Below, one piece after another: positions 1 to 6,273 of a stretch of 6,488 nt of DNA. The position numbers were made by a program, and so were the translations under genes. Where the stretch lies: NCBI GenBank assembly GCA_031289625.1, contig JAITPB010000200.1, forward strand, positions 1 to 6,488, written 5' to 3'. Numbering within the stretch: the first letter of the stretch is position 1; the number at the start of each line of letters is the position of its first letter. The notes under the pieces were generated by a model that was not told where the DNA came from, made no database searches, and was given only the letters and a program-made list of their open reading frames with translations. The DNA comes from Clostridiales bacterium. Its GTDB lineage: Bacteria > Bacillota > Clostridia > Lachnospirales > WQUN01.

Positions 1-502
1 GGGCGATTTCATCCAGGACTTTTTTATCTTCTTCCAGCAGAAACGCCGCCGCGGAAAACTCTCCCGTGGTCACGTCGGCGTAAGCCGCGCCGAACCCCTG
101 TCTATCCTGGTACAGGCAGAGGATATAGTTGTTTTTGGTTTCATCCAGCATACCGGCGTCAATCACCGTGCCGGGCGTTACGACGCGGATCACCTCGCGC
201 CGTACGAGGGTTTTGGTTTGCTTGGGATCTTCCATCTGTTCGCAGACGGCGACTTTATAACCCTTTTCCACCAGCTTCGCGATGTAGCCGTCAGATGAGT
301 GATACGGTACGCCGCACATGGGCGCTTTTTCCGGCTGGCCGCTTTCCCGGCCGGTCAGAACCAGATCCAGTTCCTTCGAAGCTGTTACCGCGTCTTCAAA
401 AAACAATTCATAAAAGTCTCCCAGCCGAAAAAGGAGCAGACAATCCTTGTGTTGGTTTTTCAACTCCAGATACTGCTCCAGCATAGGCGTATAATTTGCC
501 AC
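1..502 (-). CDS. mutS: DNA mismatch repair protein MutS, N-terminal part
   Basis: MutS is the cytoplasmic ATPase that recognises mismatches and small loops in DNA and recruits MutL. Only the first 167 codons are present; the gene runs off the left edge, so the clamp, ATPase and helix-turn-helix parts are not visible. What is seen is the mismatch-binding domain I: the opening YTPMLEQYLELK, then RLGDFYELFFEDA, whose Phe30-x-Glu32 is the family's mismatch-wedging motif, then GRESGQ, APMCGVPYHS (about residues 60-69), VAVCEQMEDP (85-93), VVTPGTVID (107-115) and the start of the connector domain (ADVTTGEFS). I chose the GTG at 502-500 over the in-frame ATG at 484-482 because it has a strong ribosome site (GGGGAGGG) six bases upstream and keeps the conserved YTPM opening. 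It follows the YlbF-family gene by 24 bases, so it is the third gene of the miaB operon. Identity is very secure. Confidence 0.97.
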   Translation of the reverse strand, partial: MANYTPMLEQYLELKNQHKDCLLLFRLGDFYELFFEDAVTASKELDLVLTGRESGQPEKAPMCGVPYHSSDGYIAKLVEKGYKVAVCEQMEDPKQTKTLVRREVIRVVTPGTVIDAGMLDETKNNYILCLYQDRQGFGAAYADVTTGEFSAAAFLLEEDKKVLDEIA

Positions 503-508
503 CAGGAA

Positions 509-516
509 CCCTCCCC
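509..516 (-). promoter_or_regulatory. Ribosome binding site of mutS
   Basis: GGGGAGGG on the minus strand, six bases before the GTG at 502-500. It decides the non-ATG start, because nothing comparable precedes the in-frame ATG six codons further on. Confidence 0.75.
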
Positions 517-526
517 ATTGAGTCGT

Positions 527-796
527 CTATGGATTGCATTGGCGATCCGCGCAGCCGCCGCAGGACACACAATTTGCGCTCTCCGGTTCGTCATAATCGC
601 CCCAAACCGTCAAGCGCACAATATCGATCACTTGGCCCAGCAGCGCCGCAAAATTTTTTTCCGCGCTAGCATATGCAGACGCCTCCACCGCCTCGCCGCC
701 ATCCCGCGCGTCCCGCAAACGGCGCAGCCGGGCAAACTCCTCGGAGTCCAGCAGCAAACCGCCCAATTCTCTCGCTTTGGTAAAATAATCTGTCAA
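527..796 (-). CDS. YlbF/YmcA (Com_YlbF) family protein with Cys-rich tail
   Basis: A small protein of 89 residues, recognised as the YlbF/YmcA family from the helical opening with AxxLGxLLxDSEEFxRL (residues about 9-26), a second helix FAALLGQVIDIV (49-60), and its place between miaB and mutS, as in Firmicutes. In Bacillus, YlbF, YmcA and YaaT form a complex that carries iron-sulfur clusters and acts with RNase Y on mRNA maturation, competence and biofilm formation; a similar role here is inference. The tail holds Cys76, Cys79, Cys82 and Cys87 (CX2CX2CX4C), a plausible cluster or metal site. The protein is shorter than the usual 110-150 residues, apparently lacking part of the central helices. 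I chose TTG at 796-794: it overlaps the miaB stop (TTGA) and has GGGAGAGG seven bases upstream. An in-frame ATG at 832-830 lacks a ribosome site and would extend 39 bases into miaB. Confidence 0.82.
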   Translation of the reverse strand: MTDYFTKARELGGLLLDSEEFARLRRLRDARDGGEAVEASAYASAEKNFAALLGQVIDIVRLTVWGDYDEPESANCVSCGGCADRQCNP

Positions 797-2214
797 TCCA
801 CGGCCTCTCCCAACAGGTAATATGTTTTGCATCCGGTAATTTTCACAGGCGTAAAAGAGCCGAGGTGGTTTTTGTCCGCGCGGAAATGGACAATCGTATT
901 GTTGTCCGCGCGGCCCGTCAGGCAGTTCTCGCCGGGGCGGCTGCCCTGCGCGTTGATTTCCTCTGGCAGCACGCGCAGAATGGTTCCGATCCGTTTTTCG
1001 TTCTCCGCTAAAATCATCGGGTTTAAAACCGCCAGCAGCCTTTGAAACCGATCGCCGGCTTCCGCGGGCGGAACCTGCCCGTCCATGTCCGCGGCGGGCG
1101 TGCCTGGCCGTTTTGAATATAAAAACGTAAAGGCTCCGGCAAAACGCGCCCGCCTCACCACATCCAGCGTAGCGTCAAAATCTTCTTCCGTTTCGCCGGG
1201 GAAACCGACGATGATATCCGTGGTCAGCGTGATATCTGGCATTGCTTCTCTGATCCGATCGATCAGGCGCAAATAATCTTCCTGGGTGTATTTTCGGTTC
1301 ATCCGCGTCAAAACGCGCGTACTGCCCGATTGCAGGGGCAAATGTAAATGACGGGCGATTTTCGGCTGGCGGCGCATGACCGCAATCAACGCGCCGGAGA
1401 GATCCTTCGGATGAGAAGTCATAAAACGAATCCGTTCGATTTGTTCCGTGCCCGGCGTCTCACACACGCGCTCCAGCAAATCCGCGAAGCGGATTTGGGC
1501 CCCGGCGTCATACGAATTGACATTCTGACCGAGCAGCATCACTTCTTTGACGCCGTCCGCCGCCAGCAAACGGAGTTCCGTCAAAATATTTTCCGGCGAC
1601 CGGCTGCGCTCGCGGCCGCGCACATAGGGCACAATGCAATACGAGCAATTATTGCCGCAGCCATACATAATATTGACGCTGGCTTTAAAGGCGAAATGGC
1701 GGCAGCCGGTTTTGGATTCAAATTCTTCCGCTTGTTCGGGGCCTTCCGGGCTTTGACGTATCTCTACAATTTGGCGGCCTGCGATCAGGCTGTTGTACAG
1801 CAGCTCTGGAAGGCGGCGCAAATTATACGTGCCCAAAATGACATCGACGTGACGGTAAGAGCGCAGAAGTTTTTCGAGCGCCGCGCCTTGCTGCGTCATG
1901 CAGCCGCAGAGTATGATTCTCATATCCCGGCGTTCTTTTTTGATATGCGTGAGCAGACCGAGATTGCCGTAAAGGTGATTCTCCGCGTTCTCACGGACGC
2001 AGCAGGTGTTGTAGATCGCCAGGTCGGCGCTGTCCGCCGCGTCTGTTTTTCCATAGCCCATTTGAGAAAGGATGGTTTCGATTTTTTCGGAGTCATGCGC
2101 GTTCATCTGGCAGCCGAAGGTTTTCACCAGCGCCAGTGGCTGGCGGCCCGTCTCGGCTGCTCTGCGTTCGTTCAGGGATTGAACTTGCTGAATGTAGTAG
2201 TCTTGTGTGCTCAA
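793..2214 (-). CDS. miaB: tRNA-2-methylthio-N6-dimethylallyladenosine synthase MiaB
   Basis: MiaB is a radical-SAM methylthiotransferase that converts i6A37 to ms2i6A37 in tRNAs reading UNN codons, using two [4Fe-4S] clusters. At 473 residues it is complete. The N-terminal methylthiotransferase domain has KTFGCQMN (Cys35), YNTCCVRENAE (Cys71) and CGCM (Cys105), the three auxiliary-cluster ligands. The radical-SAM domain has CGNNCSYC (Cys186, Cys190, Cys193), followed by VPYVRGRERSR, HLPLQSGS, DIIVGFPGETEEDF and FLYSKRPGTPAA. A TRAM RNA-binding domain covers roughly residues 403-467. NTCCVRENAE and VPYVRGRERSR point to MiaB rather than MtaB or RimO. The start is TTG at 2214-2212, with GAGAGGG at 2224-2230 nine bases upstream; no better start is in frame nearby. 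It is the first gene of the miaB - YlbF - mutS operon and has its own promoter just upstream. Confidence 0.97.
   Translation of the reverse strand: MSTQDYYIQQVQSLNERRAAETGRQPLALVKTFGCQMNAHDSEKIETILSQMGYGKTDAADSADLAIYNTCCVRENAENHLYGNLGLLTHIKKERRDMRIILCGCMTQQGAALEKLLRSYRHVDVILGTYNLRRLPELLYNSLIAGRQIVEIRQSPEGPEQAEEFESKTGCRHFAFKASVNIMYGCGNNCSYCIVPYVRGRERSRSPENILTELRLLAADGVKEVMLLGQNVNSYDAGAQIRFADLLERVCETPGTEQIERIRFMTSHPKDLSGALIAVMRRQPKIARHLHLPLQSGSTRVLTRMNRKYTQEDYLRLIDRIREAMPDITLTTDIIVGFPGETEEDFDATLDVVRRARFAGAFTFLYSKRPGTPAADMDGQVPPAEAGDRFQRLLAVLNPMILAENEKRIGTILRVLPEEINAQGSRPGENCLTGRADNNTIVHFRADKNHLGSFTPVKITGCKTYYLLGEAVD
804..811 (-). promoter_or_regulatory. Ribosome binding site of the YlbF-family gene
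   Basis: GGGAGAGG lies inside the last miaB codons, seven bases before the TTG at 796-794. It supports the TTG start and translational coupling: the miaB stop TGA (795-793) shares two bases with the TTG. Confidence 0.7.
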
Positions 2215-2251
2215 TGTGTTTTTCCCTCTCGCGTGCCGGGATTGTGCCTTT

Positions 2252-2280
2252 ATTATACGATAAAATCCGGCGTTTGTACA
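2252..2280 (-). promoter_or_regulatory. Sigma-A type promoter of the miaB operon
   Basis: On the minus strand, TGTACA (2275-2280, four of six to consensus) and a perfect TATAAT (2252-2257) are separated by 17 bases. The predicted transcript starts near 2245, giving a leader of about 30 bases before the miaB TTG. It lies in the 84-base gap after the phosphohexomutase gene, so the miaB operon can be transcribed on its own even though both genes point the same way. Confidence 0.75.
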
Positions 2281-2298
2281 GGCCGAGGCGCACAGCCT

Positions 2299-4023
2299 TT
2301 ACCGCGCGATGCGTTTTTTCACGTCTTGCATGACCGCTTGCAGCCGCTTTTCCGCGGCTTCCGCGCTGGCCGTTTTTACGCCGGCGTAAATCTTAATCTT
2401 CGGCTCTGTGCCGGAAGGCCGCGCGCAAAACCACGAATCATCCGCCAGCACATAATACAGCACATCCGAAACCGGAAGCGCCGACGCTTCTTTCGTCCCC
2501 TTGTCCAAATATTGAATCACTTTGTTTTTATAATCGCGCACTTCCACGACCGCCGCGCCGGCGATCGATCGAGGTGGATTTTCCCGCAGGGAGGCCATAA
2601 TTTTTTTCATGTCTTCCAAGCCTTCCAGCCCTTTGAGCGTAATGGATTCGATGGTTTCTTTGTAATAGCCATACTTTTGATACAGATCCTCTAAGGCGTC
2701 ACAGAGCGTCTTGCCCTGCCTGGCGTAAAAAGCCGCCGCTTCACAAATCAAAAGCGTCGTGACGACGGAATCCTTGTCCCGCGCGTATGTGCCGGCCAGC
2801 GCGCCGTTGCTTTCCTCAAAGCCAAAGATATACTCATACGAGCCGGTCAGCTCAAATTCTTTAATTTTTCCGCCGATATATTTAAAACCCGTTAAAACAT
2901 TAAAGTAAGCCGCGCCATACGCTTCGGCAATGGCCCGCGTCATGTCTGTAGACACGATGGTGGAAATGACAGCGGCGTTTTTCGGCAACGTCCCCAACGC
3001 TTTTTTTTGTGACAGAATATGCTCCGTCAGCAGGACGCCGGTCATATTGCCGGACAGAATTACATACCGTCCGCTTGCGTCCTTGACGATAACGCCGACG
3101 CGATCCGCGTCGGGATCCGTGCCCACCACGATGTCCGCGTTAACTTTTTCAGCCAATTTAAGCGCCAGCGTAAACGCGGCGGGATCTTCCGGGTTGGGAT
3201 AGCCGACGGTGGAAAAATCTGGGTCCGGCTGTTCCTGTTCCGGCACGACGTGTACATTTTGAAAACCCATTTCTTGCAGGGCGCGGCGCACAGGGACATT
3301 GCCCGATCCGTGCAGCGGCGTGTACACAATCGTAAGCGGCGCGGCGGGGATGATTTCCGGGTGAATGCTCTGCGCCTTCACATTTTGCATAAACGTGTCG
3401 TCCACTTCCGGGCCGATGATATGGAACAGCCCCTTCGCCTCGGCATCCGCCCGATCCGCGGTTTTAATCTGCGAAAAATCCTCAACCAAATTGACTTCCG
3501 CAATGATTTCTTCGTCACGCGGATAAGGCGCCTGCCCTCCGTCCGCCCAATAGACTTTATAGCCATTGTACTCCGGCGGGTTATGGCTGGCGGTGACGAC
3601 AACGCCGGCGGTACAGCCCAGGTGGCGCACCGCGAAAGAGAGTACGGGCGTGGGGCGCAGCGAATCAAAAATATACGTCTTAATGCCATTGCCATTTAAA
3701 ACCAGCGCGGTCTCTTCGCAAAACTCTTTGGACATTCTGCGGCAGTCGTGCGCAATGGCCACGCCCATGTTCCGCGCGTCTTCGCCTTGCTTGATGATAT
3801 AATTCGCCAAACCCTGCGTCGCCTTACGTATCGTGTACACATTCACGCGGTTGGAACCGGCGCCCAATATGCCGCGCAGACCGCCTGTGCCGAACTCCAG
3901 GTTTTTATAAAACCGTTCCTGGATTTCTTTGTCATCCTTGGCGATCGCGCGCAGCTCCTCTTTCGTCTTTTCATCAATGGAGCCGTCCGCCAGCCAGCGA
4001 TTATATTCCTTTCGATGATCCAT
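2299..4023 (-). CDS. pgcA: Phosphoglucomutase / phosphomannomutase (alpha-D-phosphohexomutase)
   Basis: A complete 574-residue enzyme of the phosphohexomutase superfamily, close in length to Bacillus PgcA. It interconverts glucose-1-phosphate and glucose-6-phosphate (some members use mannose), supplying UDP-glucose for polysaccharide and glycolipid synthesis. All four signature loops are intact: the phosphoserine loop TASHNPPEYNG with catalytic Ser146, the magnesium loop GTDPDADRVG (Asp303, Asp305, Asp307), the sugar-specificity loop GFEESNG (401-407), and the phosphate loop ARPSGTEPK (534-542). FGTGGLRG (44-51) near the N-terminus is also typical. I chose ATG at 4023-4021 because AGGGAG lies seven bases upstream and the usual family start follows. 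The frame stays open for 37 more codons upstream, but these cross the promoter and look non-coding. Glucose versus mannose preference cannot be fixed from sequence. It is divergent from queA and 84 bases upstream of miaB. Confidence 0.95.
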   Translation of the reverse strand: MDHRKEYNRWLADGSIDEKTKEELRAIAKDDKEIQERFYKNLEFGTGGLRGILGAGSNRVNVYTIRKATQGLANYIIKQGEDARNMGVAIAHDCRRMSKEFCEETALVLNGNGIKTYIFDSLRPTPVLSFAVRHLGCTAGVVVTASHNPPEYNGYKVYWADGGQAPYPRDEEIIAEVNLVEDFSQIKTADRADAEAKGLFHIIGPEVDDTFMQNVKAQSIHPEIIPAAPLTIVYTPLHGSGNVPVRRALQEMGFQNVHVVPEQEQPDPDFSTVGYPNPEDPAAFTLALKLAEKVNADIVVGTDPDADRVGVIVKDASGRYVILSGNMTGVLLTEHILSQKKALGTLPKNAAVISTIVSTDMTRAIAEAYGAAYFNVLTGFKYIGGKIKEFELTGSYEYIFGFEESNGALAGTYARDKDSVVTTLLICEAAAFYARQGKTLCDALEDLYQKYGYYKETIESITLKGLEGLEDMKKIMASLRENPPRSIAGAAVVEVRDYKNKVIQYLDKGTKEASALPVSDVLYYVLADDSWFCARPSGTEPKIKIYAGVKTASAEAAEKRLQAVMQDVKKRIAR

Positions 4024-4056
4024 ATCGTCTCTCCCTGTGATAACATTCTTTGCGGT

Positions 4057-4086
4057 ATTATATATCAGAAGCGCAGGGCGCCGCAA
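4057..4086 (-). promoter_or_regulatory. Probable promoter of the phosphohexomutase gene
   Basis: On the minus strand a perfect TATAAT (4057-4062) has only a weak -35 match, TTGCGG (4081-4086), 18 bases upstream. A TG dinucleotide just before the overlapping TATATA may act as an extended -10 and make up for this. The predicted start is near 4050, with a leader of about 27 bases carrying the AGGGAG ribosome site. Confidence 0.6.
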
Positions 4087-4095
4087 GCCCACGCC

Positions 4096-4118
4096 AAAAA
4101 AAGCGGCCGCGCTGGCCG
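4096..4118 (-). terminator. Orphan rho-independent terminator-like hairpin between the divergent promoters
   Basis: Read on the minus strand, CGGCC - AGCGC - GGCCG forms a 5-bp GC-only stem with a 5-base loop, followed by one C and seven T. This is a short but classic intrinsic terminator shape. It sits just upstream of the phosphohexomutase promoter and downstream of the antisense strand of queA, with no minus-strand gene in this window for it to end. It may shield the phosphohexomutase from antisense transcription through queA, or be left from an earlier gene arrangement. The same inverted repeat could instead be a protein-binding site shared by the two promoters. Confidence 0.5.
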
Positions 4119-4122
4119 TATT

Positions 4123-4151
4123 TTGACGCGCCAAATGAATTGCGTTATAAT
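4123..4151 (+). promoter_or_regulatory. Sigma-A type promoter of queA
   Basis: TTGACG (4123-4128, five of six to consensus), a 17-base spacer and a perfect TATAAT (4146-4151). The predicted start is near 4158, giving a leader of about 38 bases. Too little room remains for a preQ1-type riboswitch, and I see none. Confidence 0.82.
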
Positions 4152-4195
4152 TGAATGTATTGAAATAGGTTCGATAGCGGAAGGATGGGAAGCAT

Positions 4196-5200
4196 TTGCA
4201 AAAGCGGGATTTTTTTTATTCCCTGCCCAAAGAATTGATTGCGCAGACGCCGCTGCCCGAGCGATCTGCCTCGCGGCTGATGGTGATGGAGCGGAAAACC
4301 GGCGCAGTGGAACATAAAACCTTTACGGATATTTTGGATTATCTGAACCCGGGCGACTGCCTGGTGTTAAATGATACGAAGGTGATCCCCGCGCGCCTGA
4401 TCAGCGGGCGGGTTGAATTGCTGCTTCTGACGCGTTTGAGCGAAGACGTCTGGGAAGCGCTGGTCAAGCCGGGCAAAAAAGCGCGGCCCGGCGACGTACT
4501 CGTATTCGGCGGCATACTCACCGCGCGCGTGGAAGAAATTTTGGACGGCGGCAAAAGACGCGTCCGGTTTTCGTACCAGGGCGTTTTTGAAGAAATCCTG
4601 GAGCAGCTGGGCAAGACGCCTCTGCCGCCCTATATTCGAGAAGAACTGCTGGACAAAAACCGCTATCAGACCGTCTACGCCGCCCATGAGGGTTCAGCGG
4701 CGGCGCCGACCGCCGGCCTGCATTTTACCCAGGCCCTTCTAGAGCAAATCCGCCAGAAAAGCGTTGCGGTCTCTGTTGTGACCCTGCATGTAGGGCTGGG
4801 CACTTTTCGACCGGTGAAAGAGGAAAACGTTGAGGAGCATGTGATGCACGCGGAATATTATGTTCTGGACAAAAGCCAGGCGGATCTCATGAACGCCTGT
4901 AAGCGCGGCGGCGGCCGGCTGGTGTGCGTCGGCACCACAAGCTGCCGTACTGTGGAAAGCCGGACGGCGGATGAGGGCGTCATTCATCCGGGCAGTGGCT
5001 GGACGGATATTTTTATTTACCCTGGCTATCGTTTTAAAGCCATGGACGCGCTCATCACCAATTTTCATCTGCCGGAATCCACGCTGCTTATGCTCGCCGC
5101 CGCTTTCAGCAGCCGGGACATGATCCTCAGCGCCTACCGTCAGGCCATTGAAGCTGGATACCGCTTTTTCAGTTTCGGAGACGCCATGTTACTTTATTGA
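4196..5200 (+). CDS. queA: S-adenosylmethionine:tRNA ribosyltransferase-isomerase QueA
   Basis: QueA moves the ribosyl part of S-adenosylmethionine onto preQ1 at tRNA position 34 to give epoxyqueuosine, late in queuosine synthesis. The 334-residue protein carries the family blocks in order: DFFYSLPKELIAQTPLPERSASRLM (residues 5-29), VLNDTKVIPARL (57-68), WEALVKPGKKARPGD (86-100), LPPYI, SAAAPTAGLHFT (167-178), HVGLGTFRPV (198-207), HAEYYVL, GTTSCRTVES (246-255), WTDIFIYPGYRFK (269-281) and TNFHLPESTLLML (288-300). The start is TTG at 4196-4198, preceded by AAGGA at 4181-4185; the nearby ATG at 4185 is out of frame. Between ARLI and VELLLL the loop is about six residues shorter than usual (a GEKEGTGGK-like stretch is replaced by SGR). 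A run of eight T lies in codons 5-8. The usual partner tgt does not follow. Confidence 0.96.
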   Translation: MQKRDFFYSLPKELIAQTPLPERSASRLMVMERKTGAVEHKTFTDILDYLNPGDCLVLNDTKVIPARLISGRVELLLLTRLSEDVWEALVKPGKKARPGDVLVFGGILTARVEEILDGGKRRVRFSYQGVFEEILEQLGKTPLPPYIREELLDKNRYQTVYAAHEGSAAAPTAGLHFTQALLEQIRQKSVAVSVVTLHVGLGTFRPVKEENVEEHVMHAEYYVLDKSQADLMNACKRGGGRLVCVGTTSCRTVESRTADEGVIHPGSGWTDIFIYPGYRFKAMDALITNFHLPESTLLMLAAAFSSRDMILSAYRQAIEAGYRFFSFGDAMLLY

Positions 5201-5388
5201 TTCTATAGGGTACATAAAAACCGTGACTTACGATGGCAGACATCCCATAACGCATACCATCGACAGGGTGTGTGAAACTGGTACGAAGGTGGAAAAAAGG
5301 CAATGGAAATGGGTTGAATATATACTGCCGCTGCTCGCCGCATAAGCTCCCCGGAATATTTTTTTGGCTTTTCGCAAGAGGAACCGGA
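5201..5388 (+). other. Gene-free spacer between queA and the next promoter
   Basis: I see no credible gene or clear terminator in these 188 bases. Short open frames cross it but resemble nothing known and lack ribosome sites. The only structure noted is a perfect 6-bp inverted repeat, CGATGG (5231-5236) and CCATCG (5257-5262), around a 20-base loop, plus a seven-T run at 5359-5365 with no GC-rich stem before it. Because the next promoter lies downstream, this is queA 3' untranslated sequence rather than a leader. No remnant of tgt is recognisable. Confidence 0.5.
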
Positions 5389-5417
5389 TTGAAAAAAAAT
5401 TCATTTTTTGTTATACT
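5389..5417 (+). promoter_or_regulatory. Sigma-A type promoter of the membrane protein - DUF951 pair
   Basis: TTGAAA (5389-5394), a 17-base A/T-rich spacer and TATACT (5412-5417), each five of six to consensus. The predicted transcript starts near 5424. This rules out the TTG at 5408, which lies inside the promoter, as the start of the downstream gene. Confidence 0.8.
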
Positions 5418-5461
5418 ATCATTACAGAAAAAGATGGATCGCGTATGTTCGCGGAAAGCGG

Positions 5462-5998
5462 GTGAGTCAGGTGGAGATACTGCTTTTGATCCTCTGCGCC
5501 AGCATCGGGCTTATCGCTATTCCGCTAGGCTTAGGGCTGTATCAATTCGCCCGATCACCGAAACGCAGCGGCCTGGCTGGGATTGAATTTTTCGATAAGA
5601 CATATCAAATCAGTATATACGCGTATGGGCCGGACATACGCTCTCTTGACGACCTCACAGCCAGACGCATGAGCGCGTACCGGGACTCGGGGCAGATCAT
5701 CGGCTTGTCGGATGAGGAACCGGTCTTCAGCCACACGTTTCAGCCCAGCCATGACAACTTAAATGAATTCAGCGCGATTACCCGGAGCGCTGTGGAAGTC
5801 CGGCGGGTCAACGATCACGACGTGTATTATTTTTTCAATGGGATACGGAACCTGACGCTGCGCTCGCCGCGGCTTCGCGGCATTTACGCGTGCATCCGCC
5901 AGGGCACGGCTAAAAATCAGGCCATGCTGTTAAAGATGTCTGTGCTGTCTTCGGATCAACTGGACAGTTTTGACGATGGTGACGCGCATGAAGTATGA
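5462..5998 (+). CDS. Unrecognised protein with one N-terminal membrane segment
   Basis: I do not recognise this family. The 178-residue product has a single hydrophobic stretch near its N-terminus (about residues 6-28, ILLLILCASIGLIAIPLG and on), followed by Arg31, Lys34 and Arg35, then a soluble region of about 145 residues. The positive charges after the segment suggest the soluble part is cytoplasmic; this is inference. It has no signal peptidase or lipobox site and only two cysteines (12 and 144), and its tail is acidic (DSFDDGD). Visible blocks include IEFFDKTYQISIYAYG (41-56) and VYYFFNGIRNLTLRSPRLRGIY (121-142). The start is uncertain: GTG at 5462 or GTG at 5471, the latter with GGTGA five bases upstream. 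It has its own promoter at 5389-5417 and overlaps the DUF951 gene by 11 bases, implying one operon and coupled translation. Confidence 0.75.
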   Translation: MSQVEILLLILCASIGLIAIPLGLGLYQFARSPKRSGLAGIEFFDKTYQISIYAYGPDIRSLDDLTARRMSAYRDSGQIIGLSDEEPVFSHTFQPSHDNLNEFSAITRSAVEVRRVNDHDVYYFFNGIRNLTLRSPRLRGIYACIRQGTAKNQAMLLKMSVLSSDQLDSFDDGDAHEV

Positions 5999-6194
5999 GA
6001 TCGGAACCGTTGTGCGTATGAAGAAGCCGCACCCCTGCGGCGGCTTTGATTGGGAAGTGCAGAGAGCCGGGATGGATTTTCGCATTCGCTGTGTAAAATG
6101 CGGCCATTCCTTAATGCTCCCCAGAGCCAGGTTTGAAAAAAACGTCGCAAAAATTCTTTGCGGGCCATCGCCAGAAAAAATAGAGATCGATTAA
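5988..6194 (+). CDS. DUF951 family small protein
   Basis: A 68-residue protein matching the DUF951 family of Firmicutes, function unknown. The hallmarks are MKKPHPCGGFDWEV (residues 11-24), IRCVKCGHSLMLPR (33-46) and FEKNVAKIL (49-57). Cys17, Cys35 and Cys38 with nearby histidines (15 and 40) suggest a small zinc-binding fold, but this is inference. I chose ATG at 5988 because it gives the usual short family N-terminus and has GGTGA five bases upstream; ATG at 5976 and TTG at 5970 are possible in-frame alternatives. It overlaps the upstream membrane-protein gene by 11 bases. The last residues (CGPSPEKIEID) run past the conserved block and end right where the insertion sequence seems to begin, so the stop codon may come from the insertion. 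The conserved domain is intact. Confidence 0.88.
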   Translation: MKYEIGTVVRMKKPHPCGGFDWEVQRAGMDFRIRCVKCGHSLMLPRARFEKNVAKILCGPSPEKIEID

Positions 6195-6210
6195 GAAGTC
6201 AACTTACTCA

Positions 6211-6258
6211 CCGCCTAACGCCTAACAGCGCATGCGCGCAAGAAGGCGTTTGAGGCGG
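6211..6258. repeat. Long imperfect inverted repeat with palindromic loop
   Basis: CCGCCTAACGCCT (6211-6223) pairs with AGGCGTT-TG-AGGCGG (6244-6258) as a 13-bp stem with a two-base bulge (6251-6252). The 20-base loop contains a second perfect palindrome, GCGCATGCGC (6228-6237). No T run follows on either strand, so it is a poor intrinsic terminator. It lies directly after the DUF951 gene and beyond the transposase stop, most likely within the insertion sequence, where such a structure can block read-through into the transposase. Confidence 0.65.
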
Positions 6259-6273
6259 GAGCTTATAACTGTC

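Noticed and set aside
2262..2299. Possible terminator after the phosphohexomutase gene (short CGGC/GCCG stem before GATTTT)
   Set aside because: The stem is only 4 bp, the T run is short and the site overlaps the miaB promoter, so the evidence is too weak.
1348..2694. A long plus-strand open frame of 448 codons spanning the miaB gene and the phosphohexomutase 3' end
   Set aside because: It lies antisense to two clearly recognised genes, crosses their intergenic promoter, has no family resemblance and is rich in Arg, Ala, Phe and His, as expected for a shadow frame.
3019..3699. A 226-codon plus-strand open frame inside the phosphohexomutase gene
   Set aside because: It is antisense to the enzyme's conserved core, shows no recognisable motif and has no ribosome site.
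4152..4195. A preQ1 riboswitch in the queA leader
   Set aside because: The predicted leader is about 38 bases and shows no hairpin plus A-rich tail of the expected kind.
5148..5345. A 65-codon open frame overlapping the end of queA and running into the spacer
   Set aside because: It has no supporting ribosome site, its first third is queA in another frame, and the rest resembles nothing known.
6211..6258. The long inverted repeat as an intrinsic terminator or a CRISPR repeat
   Set aside because: No T run follows on either strand, and there is only one copy with no regular spacing.
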